In this document: positions 1-11,139 of the stretch, in pieces | How the letters are laid out: the number at the start of each line of letters is the position of its first letter | Position numbering within the stretch: the stretch's first letter is position 1 | Source of the DNA: Tubiluchus corallicola | Taxonomy: Eukaryota; Priapulida; Priapulimorpha; Priapulimorphida; Tubiluchidae | Reading direction: 5' to 3' | Length of the DNA: 64,000 bases | NCBI GenBank assembly: GCA_030141605.1 | Contig: JAQGDQ010000176.1 | Location: forward strand, 124,001 to 188,000 | Notes under the pieces: model-generated | Told to the model about the DNA's origin: nothing | Database searches by the model: none | The model's input: only the letters and a program-made list of their open reading frames with translations | Made by a program: the position numbers and the translations under genes

Positions 1-1439
1 AACATGTCTAAGACTATGAGCCACCTACTTGTCTCTTCTATGCTCTAATCATAGAAAATGCTCTAAAACAGAAAGTAAGTTCACCATACGGACAGAAATT
101 TATTAACTTGTCACAACCATGTCACCATTTTGGTTTCGCACGTTTTTAAATATTATTGTTGATAGGATCTAATACCATTCTAGTTCCAACAACTGAAACC
201 AACTTCTCCTCTTACTGAATTCCAACTTATGGTAGCACAACCAGCGTAATAATTAATATTAAATAACTGATAATATTAAATATAATAGCGAATTATACAT
301 AATAAAAGTCAAACGGATCTCAATAACAGAGTTATTATGTATCAATAATGTATAATTATGCTCCTAATAATTTGCATTAAAATTTCAGTCAAGCAGACCT
401 GAAACTTAATTATATTTTAGTCCAGCTGCTTTAGCAGGTTGAGTTTATGATCTAATCATTCCCAGTAATCGAAAAGTTAGCCTTTCGTTTAAGTACTGGG
501 CACCATATTTAAAACAAATGTTTAAAGATAAATATTTAAATATAAAAAACGAATGGAAAAAAGTTCGTACAGCCTGTCAACTACAACTATCTCTTATTAC
601 CAAACAATTGGACTGTTGTTAAAATTCCTGAAATTTTTTTGAATTGTTCATCGTTAGGCATGTTGCTCCGCCGGGCAGGGATTAGGAGGAGTTGTTTGCT
701 CAGTTTCTTATCAAATAATAGGTTACTGATAAAAGAAGCAGAAGCAGCAAAGTTAATAGTTGACACGCTTATCTTGCAAGTATTCGTGGAACAAAGGGAG
801 GATCTAGGTTCTATATTCAAGTAAAAACGATAAGTAAAAGTAGCATCGCTTCAATTAAACAGAAATTAATAGAAGCAAGCAACACGCATTATACAGTTGT
901 TTTTAAAATATCCTTTTTACTCGTCATATGAATGTCTGTCTGACGATCCTTATTTCGTCACGAAAATGAATATCATATTATACTCTGTAAAATAACATGT
1001 TCATTTTTTGTTCCAATTTTTTTATGTTTTAAAAGAGCCTACTTACGGCGCAAATGTAGGTTCTTTTGTAAACACTGAGGGTGTATTACATGCATGACTT
1101 ACTCCCATTTATTATTTTCTCAACAATGAATAAAATTTTGAATTAGCAAGATTACGCCTGTAGACATACTATTACCAGAAATTGTATATGCGAAAAATTC
1201 TATAACAACTTTTCGTAATTCACCACCGCAAGAAATCTAGATAGGCCTACAGATATGCACTGCAAAACCTTCAAGAAAACTATTACTGGATTATCCATTA
1301 TCTAAATCTAATACAAGCCTAATATAAGTTTTAACCGAAGGTGAAGTTCGCCCTTGACAAAACATCTGTTATGAGCCGAAATCAGCGGCCAATCAATCAC
1401 CTGCAGATAACTGATACCAGTATAACCGGCAGGTAACTT
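1..1439. other. AT-rich non-coding stretch
   Basis: No gene is supported here apart from a weak minus-strand candidate exon at 601-725, listed separately. The stretch is A/T-rich with short AT palindromes and has no recognisable RNA gene. Confidence 0.5.
601..725 (-). CDS. candidate internal exon, unknown protein
   Basis: I do not recognise this sequence. On the minus strand a long pyrimidine tract (rich in ctgcttctgcttctttt) runs into ATCAG at 726-730, followed by 125 nt that are open in one frame and contain the peptide RRSNMPNDEQFKKISGIL. The segment ends at a GGTAAT that could be a 5' splice site (GT at 600-599). The frame needs two codon bases from an upstream exon, so it cannot follow the phase-1 signal-peptide exon at 23.1 kb directly. 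The opposite strand is also open here, which weakens the case. Without a homolog or transcript it remains a guess based on splice-site quality and amino-acid composition. Confidence 0.2.
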
Positions 1440-1633
1440 TATCATATATAAATTACAAATTTACAAAACTTTTTAAATATATGGACGAACGGTTACGAAA
1501 AGAAAAATGTCTATCATATGCATTCAATTTTTTAAGTGACAATTCCCTATTCAAGTTCCATACAGCTTTCTTTCTTGCAGAAAAGAGCATTAATTTTTAA
1601 CCTCACCAAGGTGATTTTTACATAAAACCAGTT
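1440..1633 (+). repeat. left arm of long inverted repeat
   Basis: This pairs with 3775-3970 on the opposite strand. The best-conserved core is at about 1523-1581. Confidence 0.75.
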
Positions 1634-2284
1634 TCGAACATTAATAACTCATTAATAAGATAAATATTAATAAACTCCTGAACAGCCGTGTTCTTTTTCA
1701 ATGTCACCTTTAAAAACAAATTTTTGACTCTGAAAAATATCGGCACAGCATTCGAATAAATGACGAAAGTTAAGTAACCACTTTGTGAAATTACATTTCT
1801 GAAAACACAGAAAATAAAGCGTATAAGGTTGCATAGAGTTCGTTTTTACTCAAAATTCTGGTAAACTACATTCAAAGAGAAGCATTAGGATTATAGTACA
1901 CATTGGAAACCTTACCCTATTAACTAAAACAACAGGTTTTGTAAATTTCGTTTTTTAAAACACTAAGTAATCATTCAAAGCAAAACAACATATGTTATAT
2001 ATAAACGATTAATTATTAACCCATCAGCTTAAGTCTACAGATTTTCTCAAAATAAATTAAAAAAGAGGTTTCTGAAAATTTGTTTATAATATATAATAGT
2101 TTTTGTCATCATCCAAACTTTCATGTAGTTTAATAAAAGCAATACCCGCACAAATTAATAATTTGATTAATTCTATTCACGTAACAACAGTCATACGACA
2201 GGTTTTTTTATATTATAATTTGTTACGTAGCAAAAATTCAAGTATTTCTTCTATTTTTAAATAGTTGCTGTTCCATATACACAT

Positions 2285-2334
2285 GTAAGCCAGTCCTCAT
2301 ATTGAATTAGTAAGCCAGTCTTCATATTGAATTG
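2285..2334 (+). repeat. 25-bp tandem duplication
   Basis: Two copies of a 25-bp unit (GTAAGCCAGTCYTCATATTG and following bases) lie head to tail and differ at one or two positions. This is a recent local duplication inside the inverted-repeat element. Confidence 0.9.
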
Positions 2335-3440
2335 ACGTCTACCATAATGTCAATCATTTTCGTTGACTGCCCAATCAGCGTGCAAGTTATTCACACACCC
2401 TGCAGCAGGTACGTTCGGGACATTTGGCTACAGCTCCGTCTAACGCTGTTATGTAAAATGCTCAACTTTTTATTAGTTAGCGGGAGAAATATTAGCCTGG
2501 TTCTAGATTTTATTATTGTCAATTGAAATTGCAAGTGAATTGGTGGAAATATATAGTCTAGTTTCGTTTATAGGATTAAATACACAACGCTTACGTCTAT
2601 GAGTTGATGATTAAAACATTTTGCAATCAAGAAAATACGCAGTTTAGTTATGGCTTTGCAAGTTAGATAAAAACAACTATTTGATTCAACTTTAAAGAAT
2701 GGCAAAACAAAATGTTTCCTTTCCTGGCTAGTTTTTATAAACACTAATGAGATCTTCACAGTCAAAATTAATTCAAATGTGGTCAAAACTTATATTATAC
2801 ATCAATGTAATATTAGCTAATTGTACGCTATGTTTCCGGTTATAATCGAGGTTAAAAGATACCATTGGGATGTATGTGACTCAGGCATTCAATATAAGGG
2901 TCGTCTATGGAATAGAACAACCAAATTTATTCCATTTCCGTAGCCTAACAAACGGAAAAATACAAAAACTTAATAAATTTTGCAGATGAGCACATGATCA
3001 ATTAATATAGAAAAATACATCGCAGGCTTGGTGTTCGTATGTTTAAATGCAAAAAACACTTAATATTTCTGTTGCTCGTTTATTGTAAAAAAGCAAGGCT
3101 AACTGGCTTAGTTTCTTTATTATATTTATGTCTCTGTATTTTGTAGTGCTTTGAAACTTCGTCTCTACATTCTGTTTAAATTGAAAAGTTATTTTTTGGC
3201 TACTTAAAGTGTTAATTTCGTGTTAAAATAGCTGCTGCTACGCAAATTTGAGTTTACGAAAAAGAGCAATTAGTTTATCTGCTGATTAGACAATAGTGGT
3301 GACTGTCATGTTGTTTAGTTCAGTTTATTTTAGCTTAAACAGTTGTTGTCCCGAATGCTGCTAAGGGTGCTACGTTGCAGCGGGGGCGGAGCGATAGACT
3401 AATATGCTTGACATCAATTATTAACACAAACGGCAGCTAC

Positions 3441-3534
3441 AGTAAATGCTAATTGCTTCGCCTATTGTATACATAATACATATGTGCTGTTGTTATAAAC
3501 AGTACATGTATACTAGAAGCAATTGGCATTTAGT
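3441..3534. repeat. short inverted repeat / hairpin
   Basis: AGTAAATGCTAATTGCTTC with GTATAC at 3441-3472 pairs with GTATAC..GAAGCAATTGGCATTTA at 3508-3534. A stem of about 25 bp with a ~35-bp loop is possible. It lies within the larger inverted-repeat element and may be a nested MITE relic. Confidence 0.6.
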
Positions 3535-3774
3535 GTAACATTAGAATAAATCCAGGGGCAAGAAGTTGATACGTGCACATTGCATTATGAAAACACACAG
3601 TGACTGCTATTGAAGAAGCACAAAGCACAAGTTTCTATTGTTTTCAATATAGTAACTACAGAACCCCCAAAACAGCCATGCAAATGACAAGATAGACACA
3701 AAAGCTTCATTAACAATAAATCAGGAAGCTTTGAACTCGGTGCCTTAAAGATGGACATATTATATGTATATCAG

Positions 3775-3970
3775 AACTGGTTTTATGTAAAAAAAATCAC
3801 CTTGCTGAGGCTAAAAATTGTAGATCTATTCTGCAAGAAAGAAAGCTGTATGGAACTTGAATAGGGAGGCGTCACTTAAAAAATTGAATGTATATGACTG
3901 AAACTCTTCTTTTCGCAACTGTTTGTCCATGTATTTAAAAAATTTAGTAAATTTGTAATATATATCATTT
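3775..3970 (-). repeat. right arm of long inverted repeat
   Basis: This is the reverse complement of 1440-1633; alignment limits are given with the whole element. Confidence 0.75.
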
Positions 3971-6550
3971 ATTTAGCGAATTAAAGTAGTACAGAGGTAA
4001 GTAGATATAGATAATGAGTAACAATAGGACAAGACCAAAAATCATTTGCCTGACATGACAATACCTAAACACAATAAGACGAAAAAGGCAGAAAAGAAAT
4101 GTGCACTATTTAGCAATATACTTATAGTATTTTTATTATTATTATCTGGATAAACTGCTGACAATTTGACGTGATCACACGTTTGAGCAACATTTTCGGA
4201 GCCTCCCTGTATTTTTGGAATACGTCCATGTGCTTACTATTCTTTCCTGTGTAAGAAGCTGTTTTCCTTTTCGCGTTTCATATCTTTGGCTTGAATTGGA
4301 TTATTGTCAGATGTGTCATGTATCAGCAGTCACACTTGGAGTCGCCTTTTCAGTTTTGGTATCCCCTCTCGGATAAATTATTTTAAAGTAAACAGCGCAA
4401 ACTATAATGAATTAATTATCACACATGCAGCTATACACTGGGGTGAACAGAGAACGGTAATCAGAGAACGGTAATCATCTCCTGATCATATGTATCTGTA
4501 TCAAGTATAGGATTCACGTACAAAATGCCGTACATGCCAACGCATGTATACAATCATTTGTGGTAAATACCTTTGCTTAACACATTCACACGCACAGACT
4601 GAACAGATAGACAGATTCACCTTCGTAATTGGACGCAAAAATAATGTTCTACATTGAAGCAGTATAGATCTATACCAGAATTTCATTAATCAACGACCAT
4701 ATAAATCATTGCTTTCAGGAGCGCACGTACACAGTAAGAGCTTTATGTGACACTCCTAGTTAGCAACATTATAATACGTATGTACAACTCCTTTGTGTAA
4801 TAGTTAGCACGCATCATTTACATTTGGCTAGGCATTTTCAAATGAACTTATTCAACGTACTAATATTAGGGACACCCACTAAAGCGATTTATCAATTTTG
4901 TTTGACGGCAACCATGCCACGCATATTATCTCAATGAATCAAGTCCAGGTGTACAGTTTTACGTGCATTAGACATCTCACCTGGTTGTGCAGCACCCCTG
5001 GACAGGCACAAGTTTTTCTAAATAAATGCCAGGCACGTGGCAAAAATATTTGAACAGTGGGATGCAGGATAAAAGCCTAGGAAGATGTCATCCCAAGATA
5101 AATATTACAGGGGAGGTGAATGAACAACAGCTTTCTATTTTACACAAAAAATCGACAGAGAAATTGCACATATCTGTGGAAAAATTTATTATTATAAACT
5201 TTATTATACTACGATTTTGCACACAACGAAAAAGATGATATGGTGGTGTATATAAACAGACTCTTAAAATAATTCAGCTTTCGCACGATGCTGGTTGACT
5301 CAATACTCCAAAAGACATATAGTTCAGGAGTACATCACGAGATGCAATCTGTAGGTTACAAAAACTCGAAAAGTTGGTTATTATACAATCAAACATAACC
5401 CCTAAAGCACATAACTCAAAAAGGTAGAAATGAAAAAGTGCATACAGCTAACTTTTTGAAGAGAAACTTCTCGTCAGCATAGAGAAGTACATAAATTTAT
5501 TATAGAATAAACATGGAAAGAGTACGAAAGTCACACAGACCATGATCAGCTGGTCACTCAGCTTTTAAAAAAGAAATTTGTATTGGATGTCTTTAATTGG
5601 CTTCAGAAGAAATAAGAACTATTTTGGTAATGTATAGTCATTAAAAGCAAACGCTTGCTAATAGGTCACACATGTCGTAAAGACTGTAATTTTTGCAGAC
5701 TATGCTAGTGAAAAAAGATAACTGAACTGACACGATCATAAAGAAAAATGACCATGCAGTTTTCATAGGAACTGCTTTCCTGTGATATAGAAGTAAATGC
5801 ATCCATATCATAAGAAAGCAGCTTCAAGCGACACAACAGACAGCCATCCATGAACATAACATTAATCAACGCGCGTAAAAACGATAAGGCTAAAACCGCC
5901 CAAAGACGACGGTCTGTAAAATCAATGAGTACAATCAGTTTTAAATTTGTAGTTGCAAATGCTGCTTATATTTCATTGAATAAGACAAGCATCTTCATCA
6001 TGCGTTCGTCAGGATTATTGAAAGACATTCTATATGACACGGTGCAAGGCAGAAACACGTCACCCTGAGATTTATGAATGAAAAAGACAGCGCCAAGCAC
6101 AGAGAACGCGGATCTATAAAATTATTGAACAGTTTCGAACAATCGCAACAACTAAAACAAAAACTATACGCTTAGTATCAAAATACGTTTATCTCGAATG
6201 CAAAGTTTAGGGCAAAAATATATACTGTAGCAGTTGAGAAACACTAATTTTACAATTGATTATAGCAATTGCAACTCCAGTTTCTGTTCTCATAATCAAG
6301 GCACTTATATGCTTTGTATTTTGAACACGCCTGGCGTTGTAGGTGGTTTAAACTAGCCGACGGGCAATTTGAGTAATAAAATTGTTACGTATATGGCGGC
6401 AACTTCGATTATGCACTGAGAAAACAGACTGAAAACTCTACGCCAGTCATAACGTAACCTAGCTGATTTTTAAAAGACAAAAACAAAGACAAGATTTATC
6501 TACCGTCGCTCTTTTAACAAACAACATCAACACCAACGGCTATTTAGTGA
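3971..6550. other. no gene seen
   Basis: A/T-rich DNA without a supportable exon. The only local structure noted is a perfect 14-bp tandem duplication (CAGAGAACGGTAAT twice) at 4448-4475. Confidence 0.5.
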
Positions 6551-6561
6551 CTTACACTTAC

Positions 6562-6599
6562 CACACACAAATAACGAATAACATGTACCCCGTATGCAT
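6562..6599 (-). CDS. possible short first coding exon with hydrophobic start
   Basis: On the minus strand an ATG at 6599 opens 12 codons reading MHTGYMLFVICV plus two bases. They run straight into a consensus 5' splice site, TGTG|GTAAGT (GT at 6561-6560). The hydrophobic run would suit the start of a signal peptide. The sequence upstream (6600-6640) is locally GC-rich, unlike its surroundings. Twelve codons are too few to be convincing. An alternative reading has a phase-1 internal exon beginning after AG near 6629. No downstream exon was identified. Confidence 0.15.
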
Positions 6600-8275
6600 G
6601 CCCTGGCGTTGGCAGCCGCTAGTCTCGAACCTCAAAATTGCGTGGTTGCAGACCGAAATCTAAATCACTCGGACAAAAAATCTCCGGACACAAAAAGAGC
6701 TCAAATTTGAGATTGCATAACCAGGAAAGCGCAGGAGTAAAGAGATTGAAAACTCCAACACCATGCAGATATCATATAGTGACATATTTACAGCGGTTTA
6801 TTTTACAAGGTTATCTGAGCTTTCGAATAAACCAAGAATACCCGCAAGTCAGGAAGCGCAAAATGAACGCTTCAAATTTACACGAAGGCTATAATTTTCT
6901 AACATTTTTCACACACCATTAATTATTGTTAAGCAATTTGACAGTTCGGTAACTCTAGTGAAAAAAATGAATGAAGAAGGGACGGGTTGACGCACATAGT
7001 GGGCGTTACAGAGACAGCTGTTACAAAGAATTTTTACCCATAAGAACCACGTGACAACGAAAAAAAGTTCTTTTGGAAACACGATAAGGCAATGAGTGTT
7101 ACGTCTATAGTTTTAACAAGTGTCTATGCCAGCGCAAGGCTACACTTTCATGGCTGTGATGCTTTGAAGCCTATAACTATGCAGACAAGTAGCCGCGAGG
7201 CCCAAAGATTTATAGTGCCGGCGTGCGTTTTTTCTCCGGTAAAAGCAATTGGGTTCGACTTCGCTGTAAATTAAACTAGATACTAGATGCACACCATGTT
7301 CAGTCTGGACGCAGTGCCTTGCCAGATTTCAAACGGCTCTCTATGAATAAAAGCACTATCCATACAGATTGAGCCTAAACAAGGTATATCAGTCATCTCT
7401 ATCACAATGCCAGATTTCTCAAAAAACATTCTAATTGTAGCACAGCATTTGGAAACTAACACGTCCCAAAAGACAAAGACATCCGGAGTCATCTAAGCTT
7501 TTATATATAAGACGGTTGATATTGGTGCGAATGAAAATTAACATATTGCAAGCGGTACTAAACTAGTTTACTCATAGGATCTTAATGTCATCTTAATTGT
7601 AAGTAAATTCTCCAAAGTTTATAGATAAAAACGATTTTGTCACGTGGTTTCTTCATTCATTACTCTTCATCGCCGTTCGTCACGCTAAAAAAACCAAACC
7701 GCGGGTAATTTTCCGCATAATTAACGACTATAACTGGAGACAGCCCGTCTAGCCGATATACGTGTACACCTGGTTTATACGTGTACAAAAGCTCGTCAGC
7801 TTATCTCACGGTAATTTCTCAAAAATGTTAGTCAATAAATGTAGCAAAATGGGTAGTTAAGCAAAGTGGGACACTGAAGGAAAAGGCTACCTGTAGATCT
7901 ATCATATATTCCGAGTGCACCCGGAGTTTCGATTCAACCTCAATGACACATTTTACTTGGGAAAACTGGAACTCTTCTATCCCAATAAGCAACGACACTG
8001 CAAAAGAACTCTAACAGCTAAACTGTGTTCACAACAGTGTAACATGACGCATTTTGACAACATCAAACATAACTGCAAATAAGCAACAGATTTCGTCATT
8101 ATTTCTTCTAGTGGACTAATGAAAGAGTAAAGCCGTTTGGCTGCAGGCAATTATCTTTCACTTTCCGCTTTGCTTTCTTTGAGTTGACGTGAGTGATGTA
8201 AAGTATTGCTTTCCTTATCGTCAAGTGCTCATGTTTTGCAGCGTTCTGTGTATCCTTGGAAACCCTGACAATAGT

Positions 8276-8387
8276 GAGCTTAGAATCCACATTAAGTAAA
8301 ACTTTTCCTGTTTATCCTGCTCAGTTCATTTGAGCTTAGAATCCGCATTAAGTAAAACTTTTCCTGTTTATACTGCTCAGTTCATTT
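8276..8387 (+). repeat. 56-bp tandem duplication
   Basis: The unit beginning GAGCTTAGAATCC is present twice with a period of 56 bp (8276-8331 and 8332-8387). The copies differ at only two positions, so the duplication is recent. Confidence 0.95.
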
Positions 8388-8704
8388 CTCCTGCACCATG
8401 CACTTTAAGCAAAAGTCACTGCTGTACGCCTAATCCAATGTTATTTCTTATTTACTGTTATATTTTTATAGCCTTTGCCAGCAATTACAGTCTATTTCAT
8501 TTTTTAAATGTCATCTTTTGAAACAACGCGGATTTTCCTACGCCGAAACACTGGCAAACAAAAATCATTCATAACATCACAATTATCATCGTCATCATAC
8601 GTGTTGCTGTCACCACCGCCGTGGCCACCCACAATCAGCACCACCAGTTTAAGCAAATAAACTTCAAAATAAACAACAAATCCAAAAAGACAGATAAGAA
8701 AAAG

Positions 8705-8730
8705 CCTGTGTGTGTGCGTGCGTGTGTATA
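8705..8730 (+). repeat. (GT)n microsatellite
   Basis: Short imperfect GTGTGTGTGCGTGCGTGTGT tract. Open reading frames crossing it are simple-repeat artefacts. Confidence 0.8.
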
Positions 8731-8829
8731 TAACGTTCATGTGCATGTTCATGTACAAAATACGACAACAAATTGTTCATACTTGTGCAACCTGATAAAA
8801 TTTAACAAATTTTGCTGCAATATATAAGG

Positions 8830-10600
8830 TTATTTCAAGAAACAGAAATGGTTTAATTTAATGTTTCTACGAAAAGAACTGTCAAACGGTTCTTATAACA
8901 AAGTAAACCTTTCATTTACAGAAAGCCTTTTAAAAACATTTCGCATTACCAGTATGCTATTACCGAAATTGTGCTTTATTCACACATTATGTAGGTTATA
9001 GAGCAAGTGCAATGACAAACTGCACAATCATTTAAAATGATTACACAGTTACTTCTCAAGGTAACTCTTGTCTTACACGTACAACACCTTGAGCTAGTCA
9101 AGATGGGTTACCAGCTACCTAACACGTGTTATAAGTAGAAACGTTTAACATTTGTGAAAAACGAATGTCTAATTTACCTTTGTAAGATACCAATATTCTA
9201 GCTATAATAAGCCTACAAAGCTGCATATATAGGCTACCGCCGAACCAGAATTTAGAATTCTGATAAGTATATACAATATATTCATATCAAAAAAGCCTTC
9301 GGGGTAGTTACTTTAATTGCATAAAACATATAATTAAATCCGCCTGTGTCAAAGAGTCGGTCTTCAAATTCAAAACATCTAGTGCAATAAAAATGTATTT
9401 TTACAACACTTTTACGAGCGCACCACCCTAATATTACATGTGCTTTCTTTGAAAAGATGCTGTTTAAATTTGGTAAGTACGTGGCAAAAACTTTTCTTTA
9501 CAAGTTTACAACGTCTGCAACATAATTGAAATTGCTCAAAGGACTTTGTTACAGTGAAAGGCTTGAACGTACAAAGAATAAACTCTTGTGATTTGTACTT
9601 ACAGACATGTATAAGTTATATAAATATGTAGGCCTAAACAGACAAGACATTAAGGCCCAATAAATAAGCCTACATGAACACGTATTGTTGTCAAATTTTC
9701 GCTTCATGGCGACAACTAATTTTCAAGGTAAAATTGTACAATATCCTTTTTTATTATAATACGTTATAATAAGTAGTATACATACTACTTATATATTATA
9801 TATATATATATATATATAATAAGCAGCACATAATAAACGTACCGCTTAAAAATCCACGCAGTGGAAGAAGCGATTACGATGACATGGTCTGAAACAGCAT
9901 CGCACCTTCACTCACTTCCGGACTTTAAATATCATCAAGAGAAAAACCTTAATGCAAAATGGCAGGCGGCTAAAAATTGAAACCTGTTTGGAAGAATGCT
10001 TTAATTCAAAAATAATCAACCAGCAGTTACAATTTCCTGGGCATGACCTTTAAATGGTATAGTAGATAGCTCTAATAATTTATTAATAATGTCGGCGTGC
10101 GTGCGTGTATAAGGAATTATGAACTTAATACAAAGGTAAAAGTCATGATCTGAAACACTGTGAAATACAGTGCAAATTGATGTAAAAGGAGGCTGCTATT
10201 TTTTTTAAAGAATATAATGCTACATATATGCTTTAAGGTCTGGCTACAAATATGTCTTCAAGGCCAGGCTAGCCTCTCAAGTGCTGCATCTGCACAAGGT
10301 CCATGCTGCCTTTTATACTAAGCACATACTATCCTACAGGACCAACAATAACATCATTCAGTGGCGGATACTTGCAAGATTGTTTCATTTGCATGCAAGC
10401 CCTAAAGATGCATCTAATTAATGCCACCGTTAAATCGAAAATTTAGATGCTTTAAAGTTTATGACTTAGCCGTCACAAAAGTCAAGAAAAACGCAAATCC
10501 TAAAATGATTAGGCAAATACAAATTAAATTAGTGCTATAACAATTAATCCCTTCAGCAAAGGTAAGTGCTTTACAGTGTATGTATATACTTACAGGGCCT
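8830..10600. other. no gene seen
   Basis: A/T-rich sequence without plausible exons. It contains an AAGTAGTATACATACTACTT palindrome near 9770-9790 followed by a (TA)n tract at 9797-9818. Confidence 0.5.
9797..9818. repeat. (TA)n microsatellite
   Basis: Uninterrupted TA dinucleotide repeat. Confidence 0.9.
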
Positions 10601-10604
10601 TACT

Positions 10605-10648
10605 ATACATACATACGTACGTACGTACGTACGTACGTATGTATGTAT
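10605..10648. repeat. 44-bp perfect palindrome in a tetranucleotide repeat
   Basis: A compound microsatellite runs from TACA units through TACG units to TATG units. The transition makes a perfect palindrome of 22-bp arms with no spacer, centred between 10626 and 10627. It can extrude as a cruciform. The TATG side continues to about 10656. Confidence 0.95.
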
Positions 10649-10679
10649 GTATGTATACAGCTGAGCGTTTACTGACGTG

Positions 10680-11130
10680 AGGTACATTTTTTCCTCGAGC
10701 GCCAAGCATCACGGACATAGGAAAACTCCCATTTTTCATTTGGGTTTTGAGTTACGGCAATTTTTTCACCAGTATTTACGGAATGTGGGGTAGATGTGTA
10801 ATTGGGCTTTTAAAAAGCTGGCACTCTTTAAGCGCCAAAATAGGAGCGAAAATGCTTACCAATGAATAACTCTAAAACTATAGTAAGCAGAGTCACGAAA
10901 CTTGCAGTGAATACACTTATGATACGGACTCAGACAATGGTATAAAGCTGAGATTATTTAAAAGCCCCAGACAGGAACCAAAATGTAAAAATTAAGGCAT
11001 CCACTTTTCATTCATGTTAACGGTCAGGTTTTCTCGATGATCATTTAACTCCCATGGGTTTTTGGATAAAATAATTTTTTTCATAAGCATTTAGATATTG
11101 TACAGGTAGATGTGTACCTACAGTCAAATG
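10680..11130 (+). repeat. diverged tandem repeat, period about 320 bp
   Basis: The segment starting at about 10727 (CTCCCATTTTTCATTTGGG... then AATTTTTTCA... then GGTAGATGTGTA) recurs at about 11048 in the same order (CTCCCATGGGTTTTTGG..., AATTTTTTTCAT, GGTAGATGTGTA). Upstream flanks also match loosely (TTTTCTCGA at 11028, TTTTTTCCTCGA at 10687). This is an old duplication or two copies of a dispersed repeat. No coding content was seen. Confidence 0.5.
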
Positions 11131-11139
11131 ATAATTAGC

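Larger units (their letters stand above)
1440..3970. mobile_element. 2.5-kb element bounded by long inverted repeats
   Basis: The segment at 1440-1633 is the imperfect reverse complement of 3775-3970 over about 195 bp. Identity is roughly 80%, including a perfectly conserved stretch of over 30 bp containing TTCAAGTTCCATACAGCTTT. Both arms diverge abruptly inside at the shared ATAAAACCAGTT and outside near the shared ATATATTACAAATTTAC-like sequence. Long terminal inverted repeats around a non-coding interior are typical of non-autonomous foldback or DNA transposons. No transposase frame is visible inside. Two independent insertions of one repeat in opposite orientation would give the same pattern, and target-site duplications were not identified. 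Confidence 0.6.
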
